From Sporichthya polymorpha DSM 43042 (GTDB lineage Bacteria; Actinomycetota; Actinomycetes; Sporichthyales; Sporichthyaceae): DNA of 64,000 nt. The translations under genes were made by a program, and so were the position numbers. The notes beneath the pieces were generated by a model. The model was not told where the DNA came from. It saw only the letters and a list, made by a program, of their open reading frames with translations, and did not search any database. Shown piece after piece: positions 32,518-39,983 of the stretch. The DNA is taken from NCBI RefSeq assembly GCF_000384115.1, contig NZ_KB913029.1, positions 3,137,057 to 3,201,056 on the forward strand, written 5' to 3'. How positions within the stretch are numbered: position 1 is the stretch's first letter; each line of letters opens with the position of its first letter.

Positions 32518-33612
32518 GTGGCACCCTCGGCGTCCGCCGCCGCGGATCCTCCGCTCACCGGCGTCCGTGTGCTCGAACTGGCCGGACTGGGTCCCGTCTC
32601 CTTCGCCGGGATGATGCTCGCCGACCTCGGGGCGAGGGTGCTCCGCGTCGACCGCCCCGAACCGCCGGCGGTCCCGGCCGAGGCTCGCCGCCGGGTCGAC
32701 GTGCTCGGCCGGGGCAAGCAGTCGGTCGTCCTGGACCTGCGGGCGCCGGGGGCGGCCGATGCGCTCCTCGACCTCGTCGCCTCGTGCGACGTGCTGATCG
32801 AGGGATACCGACCCGGGGTGACCGAACGGCTCGGCGTCGGTCCGGGCCCGTGCCACGAACGCAATCCGGCGTTGGTCTACGTGCGCCTGACCGGCTACGG
32901 GCAGGCCGGGCCGTTGGCCCAGGAGGTCGGGCACGACCTGAACATCCTGGCGGTCAGCGGTGTGCTCGATGAGGTGGGCCGGGCCGGCCAGGCCCCGACG
33001 CCGCCGCTCAATCTCGTCGCGGACTACGGCGGGGGAGGGATGCTCGCGGTGGTCGGTGCCCTCGCGGCGCTCACCGACGCGCGGCGGACCGGGCGGGGCC
33101 GCGTCGTGGACGCCGCGATGTGCGACGGCGCGATGCTGCTGGCGAGCGCGACCTACGCGTTCGACCCCCCGGGGCCCCGCGGGACCAACCTGCTCGACTC
33201 CGGGGCGCCGTTCTACGAGGTCTACGAGACCTCCGACGGGCAGCACGTCGCGGTGGGGGCTCTGCTGGACCCGTTCTGGCGGGCGCTCCTCGAAGTGCTC
33301 GGCCGGGCCGACGACCCGCGGTGGCGCGACCGGCGCGCGGCGGACTGGCCGGCGCTGAAGAGTGAGCTCCGGGAGATCTTCGCCGGGCGCACCCGGGCGG
33401 AGTGGGTGGCGGCCTTCGCCGGTACCACCGCCTGCGTGTCACCGGTGCTGCGGCGCGACGAGCTCGCCGACTTCCCGCACCACGCCGCCCGCCGGGCGCT
33501 GATCGAAGTCGACGGCGTGCCGGTGCCCGCCCCGGCCCCCCGCTTCGGCCCCGGGGCCGGGTCAGCCGTGGGCGCGCAGGGCGGCGAGGAGTCCGCCGAA
33601 GCGTCGGGGTGA
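32518..33612 (+). CDS. CaiB/BaiF family CoA transferase or alpha-methylacyl-CoA racemase
   Basis: 364 residues from GTG, four bases after the VOC stop. N-terminal VRVLELAGLGPVSFAGMMLADLGA is typical of alpha-methylacyl-CoA racemases, and GHDLNILAVSGVL (His) and GRGRVVDAAMCDGA (Asp) match the racemase catalytic His/Asp pair. Racemases convert (R)- to (S)-2-methylacyl-CoA before beta-oxidation of branched or sterol side chains. Its last 51 bp overlap the 3' end of the convergent luciferase-like gene. This is the end of the co-directional run starting at BVMO 2. Confidence 0.9.
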   Translation: MAPSASAAADPPLTGVRVLELAGLGPVSFAGMMLADLGARVLRVDRPEPPAVPAEARRRVDVLGRGKQSVVLDLRAPGAADALLDLVASCDVLIEGYRPGVTERLGVGPGPCHERNPALVYVRLTGYGQAGPLAQEVGHDLNILAVSGVLDEVGRAGQAPTPPLNLVADYGGGGMLAVVGALAALTDARRTGRGRVVDAAMCDGAMLLASATYAFDPPGPRGTNLLDSGAPFYEVYETSDGQHVAVGALLDPFWRALLEVLGRADDPRWRDRRAADWPALKSELREIFAGRTRAEWVAAFAGTTACVSPVLRRDELADFPHHAARRALIEVDGVPVPAPAPRFGPGAGSAVGAQGGEESAEASG

Positions 33613-34566
33613 GGGGACGTCACCCGGGCGGTTGAACCGGATGCGGTCGACGAGGCCGGAGAACTGCCGGTGGAGCGCGGCGGCCACCTCCTCCTCGGTG
33701 CCGGACGCGCACATCGCGCCGAGCACCTCGTCGGACACCAACGGCACCATGTCGTCCCAGCGTCCCTGCTTCGACAGCGCGTTCAGCTCGTCGTGCAGAT
33801 CGCCCCAGCCGTGGAGGTCGAGCACCGGGCGGTAGGCCGGTGTGGAGCCGTAGAAGGAGATCTGCCGACGTACCGCCTCGCGATCGGCCTCGTCGAGCGC
33901 GACGAAGGGGGAGTGGGCGATCTCGAGCGGTGCGGCCCCGGCGGGACGGTGCCGCTCCAGCGTGGGCCGGACGACCTCGCGGAGGTAGCGCTCGGTGCAG
34001 AACGAGTGCACGAACAGCCCGTCCGCGACCTCGGCGGTGGTCTGCAGCATCTTCGGGCCGACGGCGGCGAGGAAGACCTTGGGCGGTCCGTACGGGTTCG
34101 GGGCCGGGGTGAAGTTCGGCGTCATCAGGGAGTGCTCGTAGAACTCCCCGCGGTGGTCCAGTCGCTCGCCGGTCTCCCAGGTCCGCCAGATCGCGCGCAG
34201 AGCCGTGACGAACTCGTGCATGCGGGCCGCCGGTCGTCCCCACGGCATCGAGAAGCGCTTGGCCACGTGCGGGCGGATCTGACTGCCGAGCCCGAGCACG
34301 AACCGCCCGCCGGAGAACCGCTGCAGGTCCCAGGCGGGGTAGGCGACGGTCATCGGCGTCCGGGCGAAGGCGATGGCCACCGACGGTCCGATCTCGACCT
34401 GCCGGGAGTGCTCCGCGGCGAGGGTGAGCGCGACGAACGGGTCGTTGACGGTCTCGGTGTTCCAGGCCCCGTCGAAGCCGAGCTCGTCGCAGGTGCGGAC
34501 GTCCTCGGCGATGGTGGTGAGGTCGTTGCGCAACCGGGCGTCGATCCGCAACCGGCGTTCGGTCAC
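33562..34566 (-). CDS. Luciferase-like (LLM) F420-dependent oxidoreductase, TIGR03617-like
   Basis: 334 residues from a GTG overlapping the SDR stop (GTGA). TIM-barrel LLM features: DELGFDGAWNTETVNDPF, IGPSVAIAFARTPM, RFVLGLGSQIRPHV, and PPKVFLAAVGPKMLQTTAEVADGLFVHSF. The group uses F420 rather than FMN in actinobacteria by family inference. It is translationally coupled to the mycofactocin-type SDR, suggesting a shared redox step. The 3' end overlaps the caiB-like gene on the other strand. Confidence 0.87.
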   Translation of the reverse strand: MTERRLRIDARLRNDLTTIAEDVRTCDELGFDGAWNTETVNDPFVALTLAAEHSRQVEIGPSVAIAFARTPMTVAYPAWDLQRFSGGRFVLGLGSQIRPHVAKRFSMPWGRPAARMHEFVTALRAIWRTWETGERLDHRGEFYEHSLMTPNFTPAPNPYGPPKVFLAAVGPKMLQTTAEVADGLFVHSFCTERYLREVVRPTLERHRPAGAAPLEIAHSPFVALDEADREAVRRQISFYGSTPAYRPVLDLHGWGDLHDELNALSKQGRWDDMVPLVSDEVLGAMCASGTEEEVAAALHRQFSGLVDRIRFNRPGDVPSPRRFGGLLAALRAHG

Positions 34567-35420
34567 GCCATCACCGGGGCCAGGTTGAGCCCGGGGAGGA
34601 GCAGATGGCCGGCCTCGACGGGCAGGGTGGCACCGGTGATCGCGGCGGCGAGGTCCGAGTTGAGGAACAGGGCGGCGTCGGCGATGACCTGTGGGTCGAG
34701 GAACCCGGTGCCGCGCAGGGCGTGGAAGGCGTGGCCGCCCGCGAGCATGTCCTCGCGGGTGCCGCCCTTCCGCCCGGCGAACATGTCGTAGACCGCGGGC
34801 TGATTGACCATCGGGGTGTCGATCGCACCGGGACAGATCGCATTGCAGCGGACGCCGAACGGCGCGAGTTCGAGCGCGAGGTTCTTCATCAGCCCGATCA
34901 CCCCGTGTTTCGCCGCGCAGTAGTGCGCGTAGTTCTGGCCGGGTTCGACGCCGTTCGCCGAGGAGATGACGACGATCGACCCCGTCCGGCGCTCCATCAT
35001 GTGCGGCGCGACCGCCTTCGCACACCGCCACACGCCGGTGAGGTTGACCGCGATCATCTCCTCCCACTGCGCGTCGGTGAGCTCCCAGAACGGCGCCCGG
35101 GTCCAGATGCCGGCGTTCGCGACGAGGATGTCGATCCGGCCGAGCTCCGCCACACCCTGCGCGACGACGGCGTCGAGAGCCGCCTGGTCCCGGACGTCGG
35201 CCGCCGCGGTGAGGACCCGCCGGTCGTGGTCCTCGACGAGCCGGGCGGTCTCGGCGAGCTCCTCCGCGGTGCCCAGCGGGTACGGGACCGACGGCAGTTC
35301 ACCGGGGACGTCCACCGCGATCACGTCCGCACCCTCGCGGGCGCAGGTGAGCGCGTGCGCCCGGCCCTGGCCCCGGGCCGCTCCGGTCACCAGCGCGACC
35401 TTGCCGTCGAGAAGTCCCAT
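34563..35420 (-). CDS. Mycofactocin-coupled-type SDR oxidoreductase
   Basis: 285 residues; ATG at 35420 with CGGAGCGA upstream. The TGAARGQGRAHA cofactor motif (about residues 12-23), VANAGIW, VISSANG and YCAAKHG catalytic region, and the long insertion before the C-terminus match the mycofactocin-coupled SDR subfamily (carveol dehydrogenase-like), which retains its NAD cofactor and recycles it through mycofactocin. No mycofactocin biosynthesis gene is in the window. Coupled to the F420 enzyme downstream. Confidence 0.86.
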   Translation of the reverse strand: MGLLDGKVALVTGAARGQGRAHALTCAREGADVIAVDVPGELPSVPYPLGTAEELAETARLVEDHDRRVLTAAADVRDQAALDAVVAQGVAELGRIDILVANAGIWTRAPFWELTDAQWEEMIAVNLTGVWRCAKAVAPHMMERRTGSIVVISSANGVEPGQNYAHYCAAKHGVIGLMKNLALELAPFGVRCNAICPGAIDTPMVNQPAVYDMFAGRKGGTREDMLAGGHAFHALRGTGFLDPQVIADAALFLNSDLAAAITGATLPVEAGHLLLPGLNLAPVMA

Positions 35421-35447
35421 GGCTCGCTCCGATCGTGGGGTGCTGCG

Positions 35448-35510
35448 GTTTCCGGCTGCGTTTCCGACTGCGTGTTCAGGGTGCGTGTTCAGGCTGCGTA
35501 TTCGGGTGGC
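35448..35510. repeat. Five degenerate 12-13-bp tandem repeats (GTNTTC..CTGC)
   Basis: Units GTTTCCGGCTGC, GTTTCCGACTGC, GTGTTCAGGGTGC, GTGTTCAGGCTGC and GTATTCGGGTGGC follow each other from 35448 to 35510. They span the stop codon of the carboxylase alpha gene and the leader of the SDR gene, so the last units also encode its C-terminus. Confidence 0.55.
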
Positions 35511-37489
35511 TGCTCCTCGATGACGGCGATCAGTTGCTGGGGCTGCACCTGGTCGCCGGGGGCGACCGTCAGGCGGCTCAGGGTCCCGGCGGCGGGGGCG
35601 GTCACGGTGTGTTCCATCTTCATCGCCTCCAGCACGACGAGGACCTGACCTGGCGTCACGGACTCGCCCGTCGCGGCGAGGACGCGGACGACCGTCCCCG
35701 GCATGGGGGCGAGCAGCGATCCCGGGGCCGCGACGGACCCGGGCTCGGGCAGTCGGGGCAGTTCCACCAGGGCGGCGGTGCCGTCCGGTCCGTCGACGTA
35801 CGTGCGGCCGCCGACGGTGTGGACGCGGTAGGTCCGGCGGACGCCGCCGCTCTCCAGCACGACCCGTTCGGGGGCTGCCGTGACGAGCCGGCACGGGAGA
35901 TCCTCGCCGTCGACCGCGACGTCCACGTCCCGGCCGAACGCGCCGCGGTCGCGGATCGTGTAGGTGACCGCGTACGTCCGGCCGCCGACGGCGTAGGAGA
36001 CGGCCTGCGGCGGGGCGGGAGCGTTGCGCCAGCCCGACGGGAACCCGGCGAGCACCAAAGCCGTGGAGCGGTTCCGGGCCTGGCGGGCCAACGCCGCCAC
36101 CACGGCGTGAACCCGGGTCGCCGCGGCAGGCTGAGGGTTCGTCAGTTCGGGATGGCGGTCCAGGTAGGCGGTGTCGGCGCGTCCGGCGAGGAACTCCTCC
36201 TCGCCGAGGAGCCCGACGAGCAGGTCGCGATTGGTGACGACGCCGTGGAGCTCGGCTCGGGCGAGGACGCGTGCCAGTCGTCGCGCGGCCTCGTCGCGGG
36301 TTTCGCCGTGGGCGACGACCTTCGCGAGCATGGCGTCGTAGTGCGGGCCGACGACGGAGCCGTCGGACACCCCGGAGTCCACGCGAACCCCGGGCGGGGT
36401 GGGGACGTGGAACCGGTCGAGAGTCCCGGTGGTCGGGAGGAACCCGGCCGGGACGTCCTCGGCGTAGAGGCGGGCCTCGATCGCGTGGCCGTCGAGCCGC
36501 GCGGCGCGCACACTCTCCGGCAGCGGCCGCCCCTCGGCCACCTGGATCTGGAGGGCGACCAGGTCGAGCCCGGTGACCATCTCAGTGACGGGGTGCTCGA
36601 CCTGCAGGCGGGCGTTGACCTCGAGGAAGTGGAAGGCGCCACTCTCCTCGAGGAGGAACTCGACGGTCCCGGCGTTGGTGTAGCCGATCGCCCGGCCCGC
36701 CGCGACGGCCGCCGCGCCGAGGTCCGCGCGCAGCTGTGCGTCGACTGCGGGGGAGGGACATTCCTCGACGATCTTCTGGTGCCGGCGCTGGACCGAGCAG
36801 TCCCGCTCGAAGAGGGAGACGACCGTGCCGTGGGCGTCGCCGAGAATCTGCACCTCCACGTGCCGGGGCCGCTCGACGTACCGCTCGAGGAAGACCGTGC
36901 CGTCCCCGAAGGCCGAGGCCGCCTCACGGGCGGCCTGTTCGAGGGCGCCGGCCAACTCGTCCGGGTCCCGCACGACGCGCATGCCCCGCCCGCCGCCGCC
37001 GAAGGCAGCTTTGACGAGGACGGGGTAACCGATCCGGTCGGCCTCCGCCCGGGCATCCTCCCCGGGTCCCACGGTCGCGCCCGGGAGCACCGGGACTCCC
37101 GCGGCGGCCATGAGGGCCTTGGCCTCGAGCTTGGACCCCATGGCCGCGATGGCCGCGGGGGCCGGACCGACGAAGGTCAGGCCGGCCTCCTGACAGTCCC
37201 GGGCGAAGCCGGCGTTCTCGGACAGGAAGCCGTAGCCGGGATGGACGGCGTCCGCGCCGGTGGCCCGCGCGGCGGCGATCACGGAATCTCCGCGCAGATA
37301 GGTCTCGGCCGGGGTGGCGCCGGGCAGGCGGACCGCCTCGTCGGCCAGCGCCACGAACGGTGCGTCCGCGTCCGGGTCCGAGTGCACGGCGACAGTGGCG
37401 ATCCCGAGCTCGTGCGCGGTGCGCAGGACGTGGACGGCGATCTCCCCGCGGTTGGCGACGAGGAGTTTGCGGACGGGACGGATCGTCAT
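35489..37489 (-). CDS. Acyl-CoA carboxylase alpha subunit (biotin carboxylase + biotin carrier)
   Basis: 666 residues. The N-terminal biotin carboxylase (about 1-450) shows KLLVANRGEIAVHVLRTA, ATP-grasp GGGGRGMRVV and the active-site region FLEVNARLQVEHPVTEM. A linker domain follows, then the biotin carrier at the C-terminus with EAMKMEH and biotinyl Lys624. It forms a complex with the beta subunit encoded 9 bp upstream in the same operon. Such two-gene units act on methylcrotonyl-, geranyl-, propionyl- or related CoA esters. Probably GntR-controlled. Confidence 0.95.
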   Translation of the reverse strand: MTIRPVRKLLVANRGEIAVHVLRTAHELGIATVAVHSDPDADAPFVALADEAVRLPGATPAETYLRGDSVIAAARATGADAVHPGYGFLSENAGFARDCQEAGLTFVGPAPAAIAAMGSKLEAKALMAAAGVPVLPGATVGPGEDARAEADRIGYPVLVKAAFGGGGRGMRVVRDPDELAGALEQAAREAASAFGDGTVFLERYVERPRHVEVQILGDAHGTVVSLFERDCSVQRRHQKIVEECPSPAVDAQLRADLGAAAVAAGRAIGYTNAGTVEFLLEESGAFHFLEVNARLQVEHPVTEMVTGLDLVALQIQVAEGRPLPESVRAARLDGHAIEARLYAEDVPAGFLPTTGTLDRFHVPTPPGVRVDSGVSDGSVVGPHYDAMLAKVVAHGETRDEAARRLARVLARAELHGVVTNRDLLVGLLGEEEFLAGRADTAYLDRHPELTNPQPAAATRVHAVVAALARQARNRSTALVLAGFPSGWRNAPAPPQAVSYAVGGRTYAVTYTIRDRGAFGRDVDVAVDGEDLPCRLVTAAPERVVLESGGVRRTYRVHTVGGRTYVDGPDGTAALVELPRLPEPGSVAAPGSLLAPMPGTVVRVLAATGESVTPGQVLVVLEAMKMEHTVTAPAAGTLSRLTVAPGDQVQPQQLIAVIEEQPPEYAA

Positions 37490-37498
37490 GACGGAGCC

Positions 37499-39097
37499 TC
37501 ACATCCGGAAGACGCCGAAGCCGCGGCGTCCGCTGACCGGGCCCGAGTGGGCCGCCGACAGGGCCATCCCGAGCACCGTGCGGGTGTCCCGCGGGTCAAC
37601 GACGCCGTCGTCGTAGAGCCGGGAGGAGACGGCGAACGCGTGCGACTCGCCGTCGATCTGTGCCTCGATCGCGCGCGTGCGGGAGGCGTCGGCCTCCTCG
37701 TCGAAGGGCCGGCCCTGCGCGGCGGCGGAGGCGCGGCCGACGAGCGAGAGCACCCCGGCCAACTGGGTCGCCCCCATGACGGCGAGCCGTGCCCCCGGCC
37801 AGGAGAACAGCAGGCGTGGGTCGAACGCGCGGCCGGCCATGCCGTAGTTACCGGCTCCGAACGACGAGGCCATGTTCACGGTCAGATGCGGGACCGTGCT
37901 GTTGGTGACGGCGTTGATCATCTTCGCGCCGTCCTTGACGATGCCGCCCTCCTCGTAGCGCCGACCGACCATGTAGCCGGTCGTGTTCTGGAGGAAGACC
38001 AGCGGGATGTCGGAGGAGTTCGCGAGCAGGATGAACTCGGTGGCCTTCTTCGCCTCCTCGCTGAACAGCACCCCGCGGTGGTTCGCGAGGATGCCGACCG
38101 GGTACCCGTGCAGCGTCGCCCAGCCGGTGACGAGCGACGTGCCGTAGAGCGGCTTGTACTCGTCGAAGTCGGAGTCGTCGACGGTGCGGGCGATCACCTC
38201 CCGCGGGTCGAAGGGGACCTTGGGGTCGGCCGAGACGATGCCGAGGATCTCGTCCGGGTCGTACCGGGGCTCGCGCGCGTCGGGAGCGGGTGGGGGTCCC
38301 TGCTTGCGCCGGCCGAGGCGGGCGACGATCTGCCGGCCCAGCCGGATCGCGTCGCGTTCGTCGGCCGCCAGGTGGTCGGAGAGACCCGAGATCCGCGAGT
38401 GCATCTCGGCACCGCCGAGGGACTCGTCGTCGGACTCCTCGCCGGTCGCCATCCGGACCAACGGCGGGCCGCCGAGGAAGACCTTCGCCTGCCGGTCCAC
38501 GAGGACGGCGTAGTCGCACATCGCCGGCACGTACGCACCGCCGGCGGTGGAGTTGCCGAAGACGAGCGCGACCGTCGGAATCGCGTGGGCGGAGAGCTCG
38601 GTGAGTTCGTGGAAGATCCGGCCGCCGGGGACGAACAGGTCGGCCTGCGTCGGCAGGTCCGCCCCGGCGGACTCCACCAGGTTGACGACCGGCAGCCGAT
38701 TGATGCGGGCGATCTCCAGGGCGCGCAGGATCTTGCGCAGAGAGTAGGGATTCATCGCCCCGCCGCGCACGGTCGGGTCGTGCCCGACGACGACGCACTC
38801 GACGCCGGACACCACCCCAATGCCGGTGACCGTGGCGGCGCCCACCGTGAAGGAGGTGCCCCACGCGGCGAGCGTCGACAGCTCGAGAAAGGGGGAGTCC
38901 GGGTCGAGCAGGAGGGCGATCCGCTCCCGGACCGGCAGCTTCCCCCGTTCCCGGTGCCGCCGCAGGGCGTCGTCGCCGCCGCCGGCCGCGGCGACCTCGA
39001 GCTGCTCCGTCAACGCGGCGAGCAGCTCGAGCTGGTGGGCGCGGTTGCACGTGTACGTCTCGGACGTCAGGTCGAGCGCAGACCGCAGCACGGTCAT
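37499..39097 (-). CDS. Acyl-CoA carboxylase beta subunit (methylcrotonyl/geranyl-CoA type)
   Basis: 532 residues. Carboxyltransferase with RERGKLPVRERI, GGAMNPYSLRKILRA, VESAGADLP, GNSTAGGAYVPAMCDY and FLQNTTGYMVGRRYEEGGIVKDGAKM; the last is the signature of the methylcrotonyl/geranyl-CoA carboxylase beta group, so a branched unsaturated acyl-CoA is the likely substrate. That links the operon to leucine or acyclic terpenoid breakdown. It is the first gene of the operon; the palindrome ATTGTATGCAAT lies 67-78 bp upstream of its start. Confidence 0.92.
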   Translation of the reverse strand: MTVLRSALDLTSETYTCNRAHQLELLAALTEQLEVAAAGGGDDALRRHRERGKLPVRERIALLLDPDSPFLELSTLAAWGTSFTVGAATVTGIGVVSGVECVVVGHDPTVRGGAMNPYSLRKILRALEIARINRLPVVNLVESAGADLPTQADLFVPGGRIFHELTELSAHAIPTVALVFGNSTAGGAYVPAMCDYAVLVDRQAKVFLGGPPLVRMATGEESDDESLGGAEMHSRISGLSDHLAADERDAIRLGRQIVARLGRRKQGPPPAPDAREPRYDPDEILGIVSADPKVPFDPREVIARTVDDSDFDEYKPLYGTSLVTGWATLHGYPVGILANHRGVLFSEEAKKATEFILLANSSDIPLVFLQNTTGYMVGRRYEEGGIVKDGAKMINAVTNSTVPHLTVNMASSFGAGNYGMAGRAFDPRLLFSWPGARLAVMGATQLAGVLSLVGRASAAAQGRPFDEEADASRTRAIEAQIDGESHAFAVSSRLYDDGVVDPRDTRTVLGMALSAAHSGPVSGRRGFGVFRM

Positions 39098-39163
39098 CGG
39101 TGACCTCCGGGACGGTCAGGGATGGATGGCCGACCTTAGCGATTCCGGAGTGGTGCGCACAAG

Positions 39164-39175
39164 ATTGTATGCAAT
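39164..39175. promoter_or_regulatory. Candidate GntR operator upstream of the carboxylase operon
   Basis: ATTGTATGCAAT is a near-perfect 12-bp palindrome, followed by a further GGCAATCAAT half-site-like stretch. It lies between the carboxylase beta start and the end of the gntR gene and resembles the site at 39918-39941. Confidence 0.55.
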
Positions 39176-39192
39176 TTGGTAGGCAATCAATC

Positions 39193-39864
39193 TCAGCGGG
39201 GCGACGGCGCGAGCGCAGTGTGGAGATCGCTCACGGTGAGGTCGCGGTGCGCGTCCATCAGCGCGACGACCTGCTCGTGATCGCCCTGGCGCAGTGCGGT
39301 GATCATCCGGCGGTGCTCGCGGACGATCCGCTTACGGCCGTCGCTGTCGTAGAGGTGCAAGGTCCGGTACGGCTCGCTGCGGCGCCACAGTTTCTCGATC
39401 TCGGCCACGACGAGGTCGAGGCCGGACAGGCCGAACATCGCGAAGTGGAAGGCCTGGTTGGTGGCAAGGATCTCCGCGACGTCCGCGCGCTCGACCGCCT
39501 CGCCGATGGCGTCGTTGAGCGCCGTCAGCTCCTTCACCTGCGTGGATGTCAGGCGCGGAAGCGCGCGGAGCACCTCGGTCTCCAGGGCCCGGCGCATCAG
39601 GTAGATCTGCGCGAGCTCGGCCGCGTTGAGCCGGGCGACCGTGTAGCCGACGTTGGGTTCGTGGTCGAGGATGCCTTCGGCCGCCAGTGCTTTCAGTGCC
39701 TCGCGCACCGGGATCCGGCTCACGCCCAGGCGGCCGGCGAGGGCCTCCTGGCGGACCTGCTGCCCCGGCACGAGCTGACGGCTCCGGAGCAGGGCGCGGA
39801 TCTCGGAGATTGCGCGCTCCACCGTCGTGGTCCGCTGCGGGGGAGCGGGTTCGATCGCGGCCAT
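39193..39864 (-). CDS. GntR family regulator (FadR/FCD subfamily)
   Basis: 223 residues; ATG at 39864 with GGAGGT upstream. Winged helix at about residues 15-80, with RQEALAGRLGVSRIPVREALKALAAEGIL and GYTVARL; an all-helical FCD effector domain follows, with His and Asp residues likely to bind metal or a carboxylate. It lies between the carboxylase operon and the divergent NDP-forming acyl-CoA synthetase. TTGTAT/GGATACAA-type palindromes occur on both sides, so it probably senses an acyl-CoA or organic acid and represses both transcription units. Confidence 0.92.
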   Translation of the reverse strand: MAAIEPAPPQRTTTVERAISEIRALLRSRQLVPGQQVRQEALAGRLGVSRIPVREALKALAAEGILDHEPNVGYTVARLNAAELAQIYLMRRALETEVLRALPRLTSTQVKELTALNDAIGEAVERADVAEILATNQAFHFAMFGLSGLDLVVAEIEKLWRRSEPYRTLHLYDSDGRKRIVREHRRMITALRQGDHEQVVALMDAHRDLTVSDLHTALAPSPR

Positions 39865-39917
39865 CGGCACCTCCGGATCCCAGCGTAACCGTGCGGGGGC
39901 TCGTTCCGGCGCTGGAC

Positions 39918-39941
39918 ATTGGATACAAAATTGTGTCCGAT
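39918..39941. promoter_or_regulatory. GntR operator in the divergent gntR/acyl-CoA synthetase region
   Basis: 24-bp imperfect palindrome; the halves match at 9 of 12 positions, with core GGATACAA-AA-TTGTGTCC. It is the most A/T-rich spot in the neighbourhood and sits between the two divergent starts (39864 and 39984). Confidence 0.65.
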
Positions 39942-39983
39942 ATAGCGGCACGGTCATGGGGTCCGGGTGAGCGGAGGACGGCG

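Noticed and set aside
35435-39103. 1222-codon plus-strand frame antisense to the carboxylase genes
   Set aside because: Both minus-strand carboxylase genes show full domain sets; the antisense frame is a GC-skew shadow.
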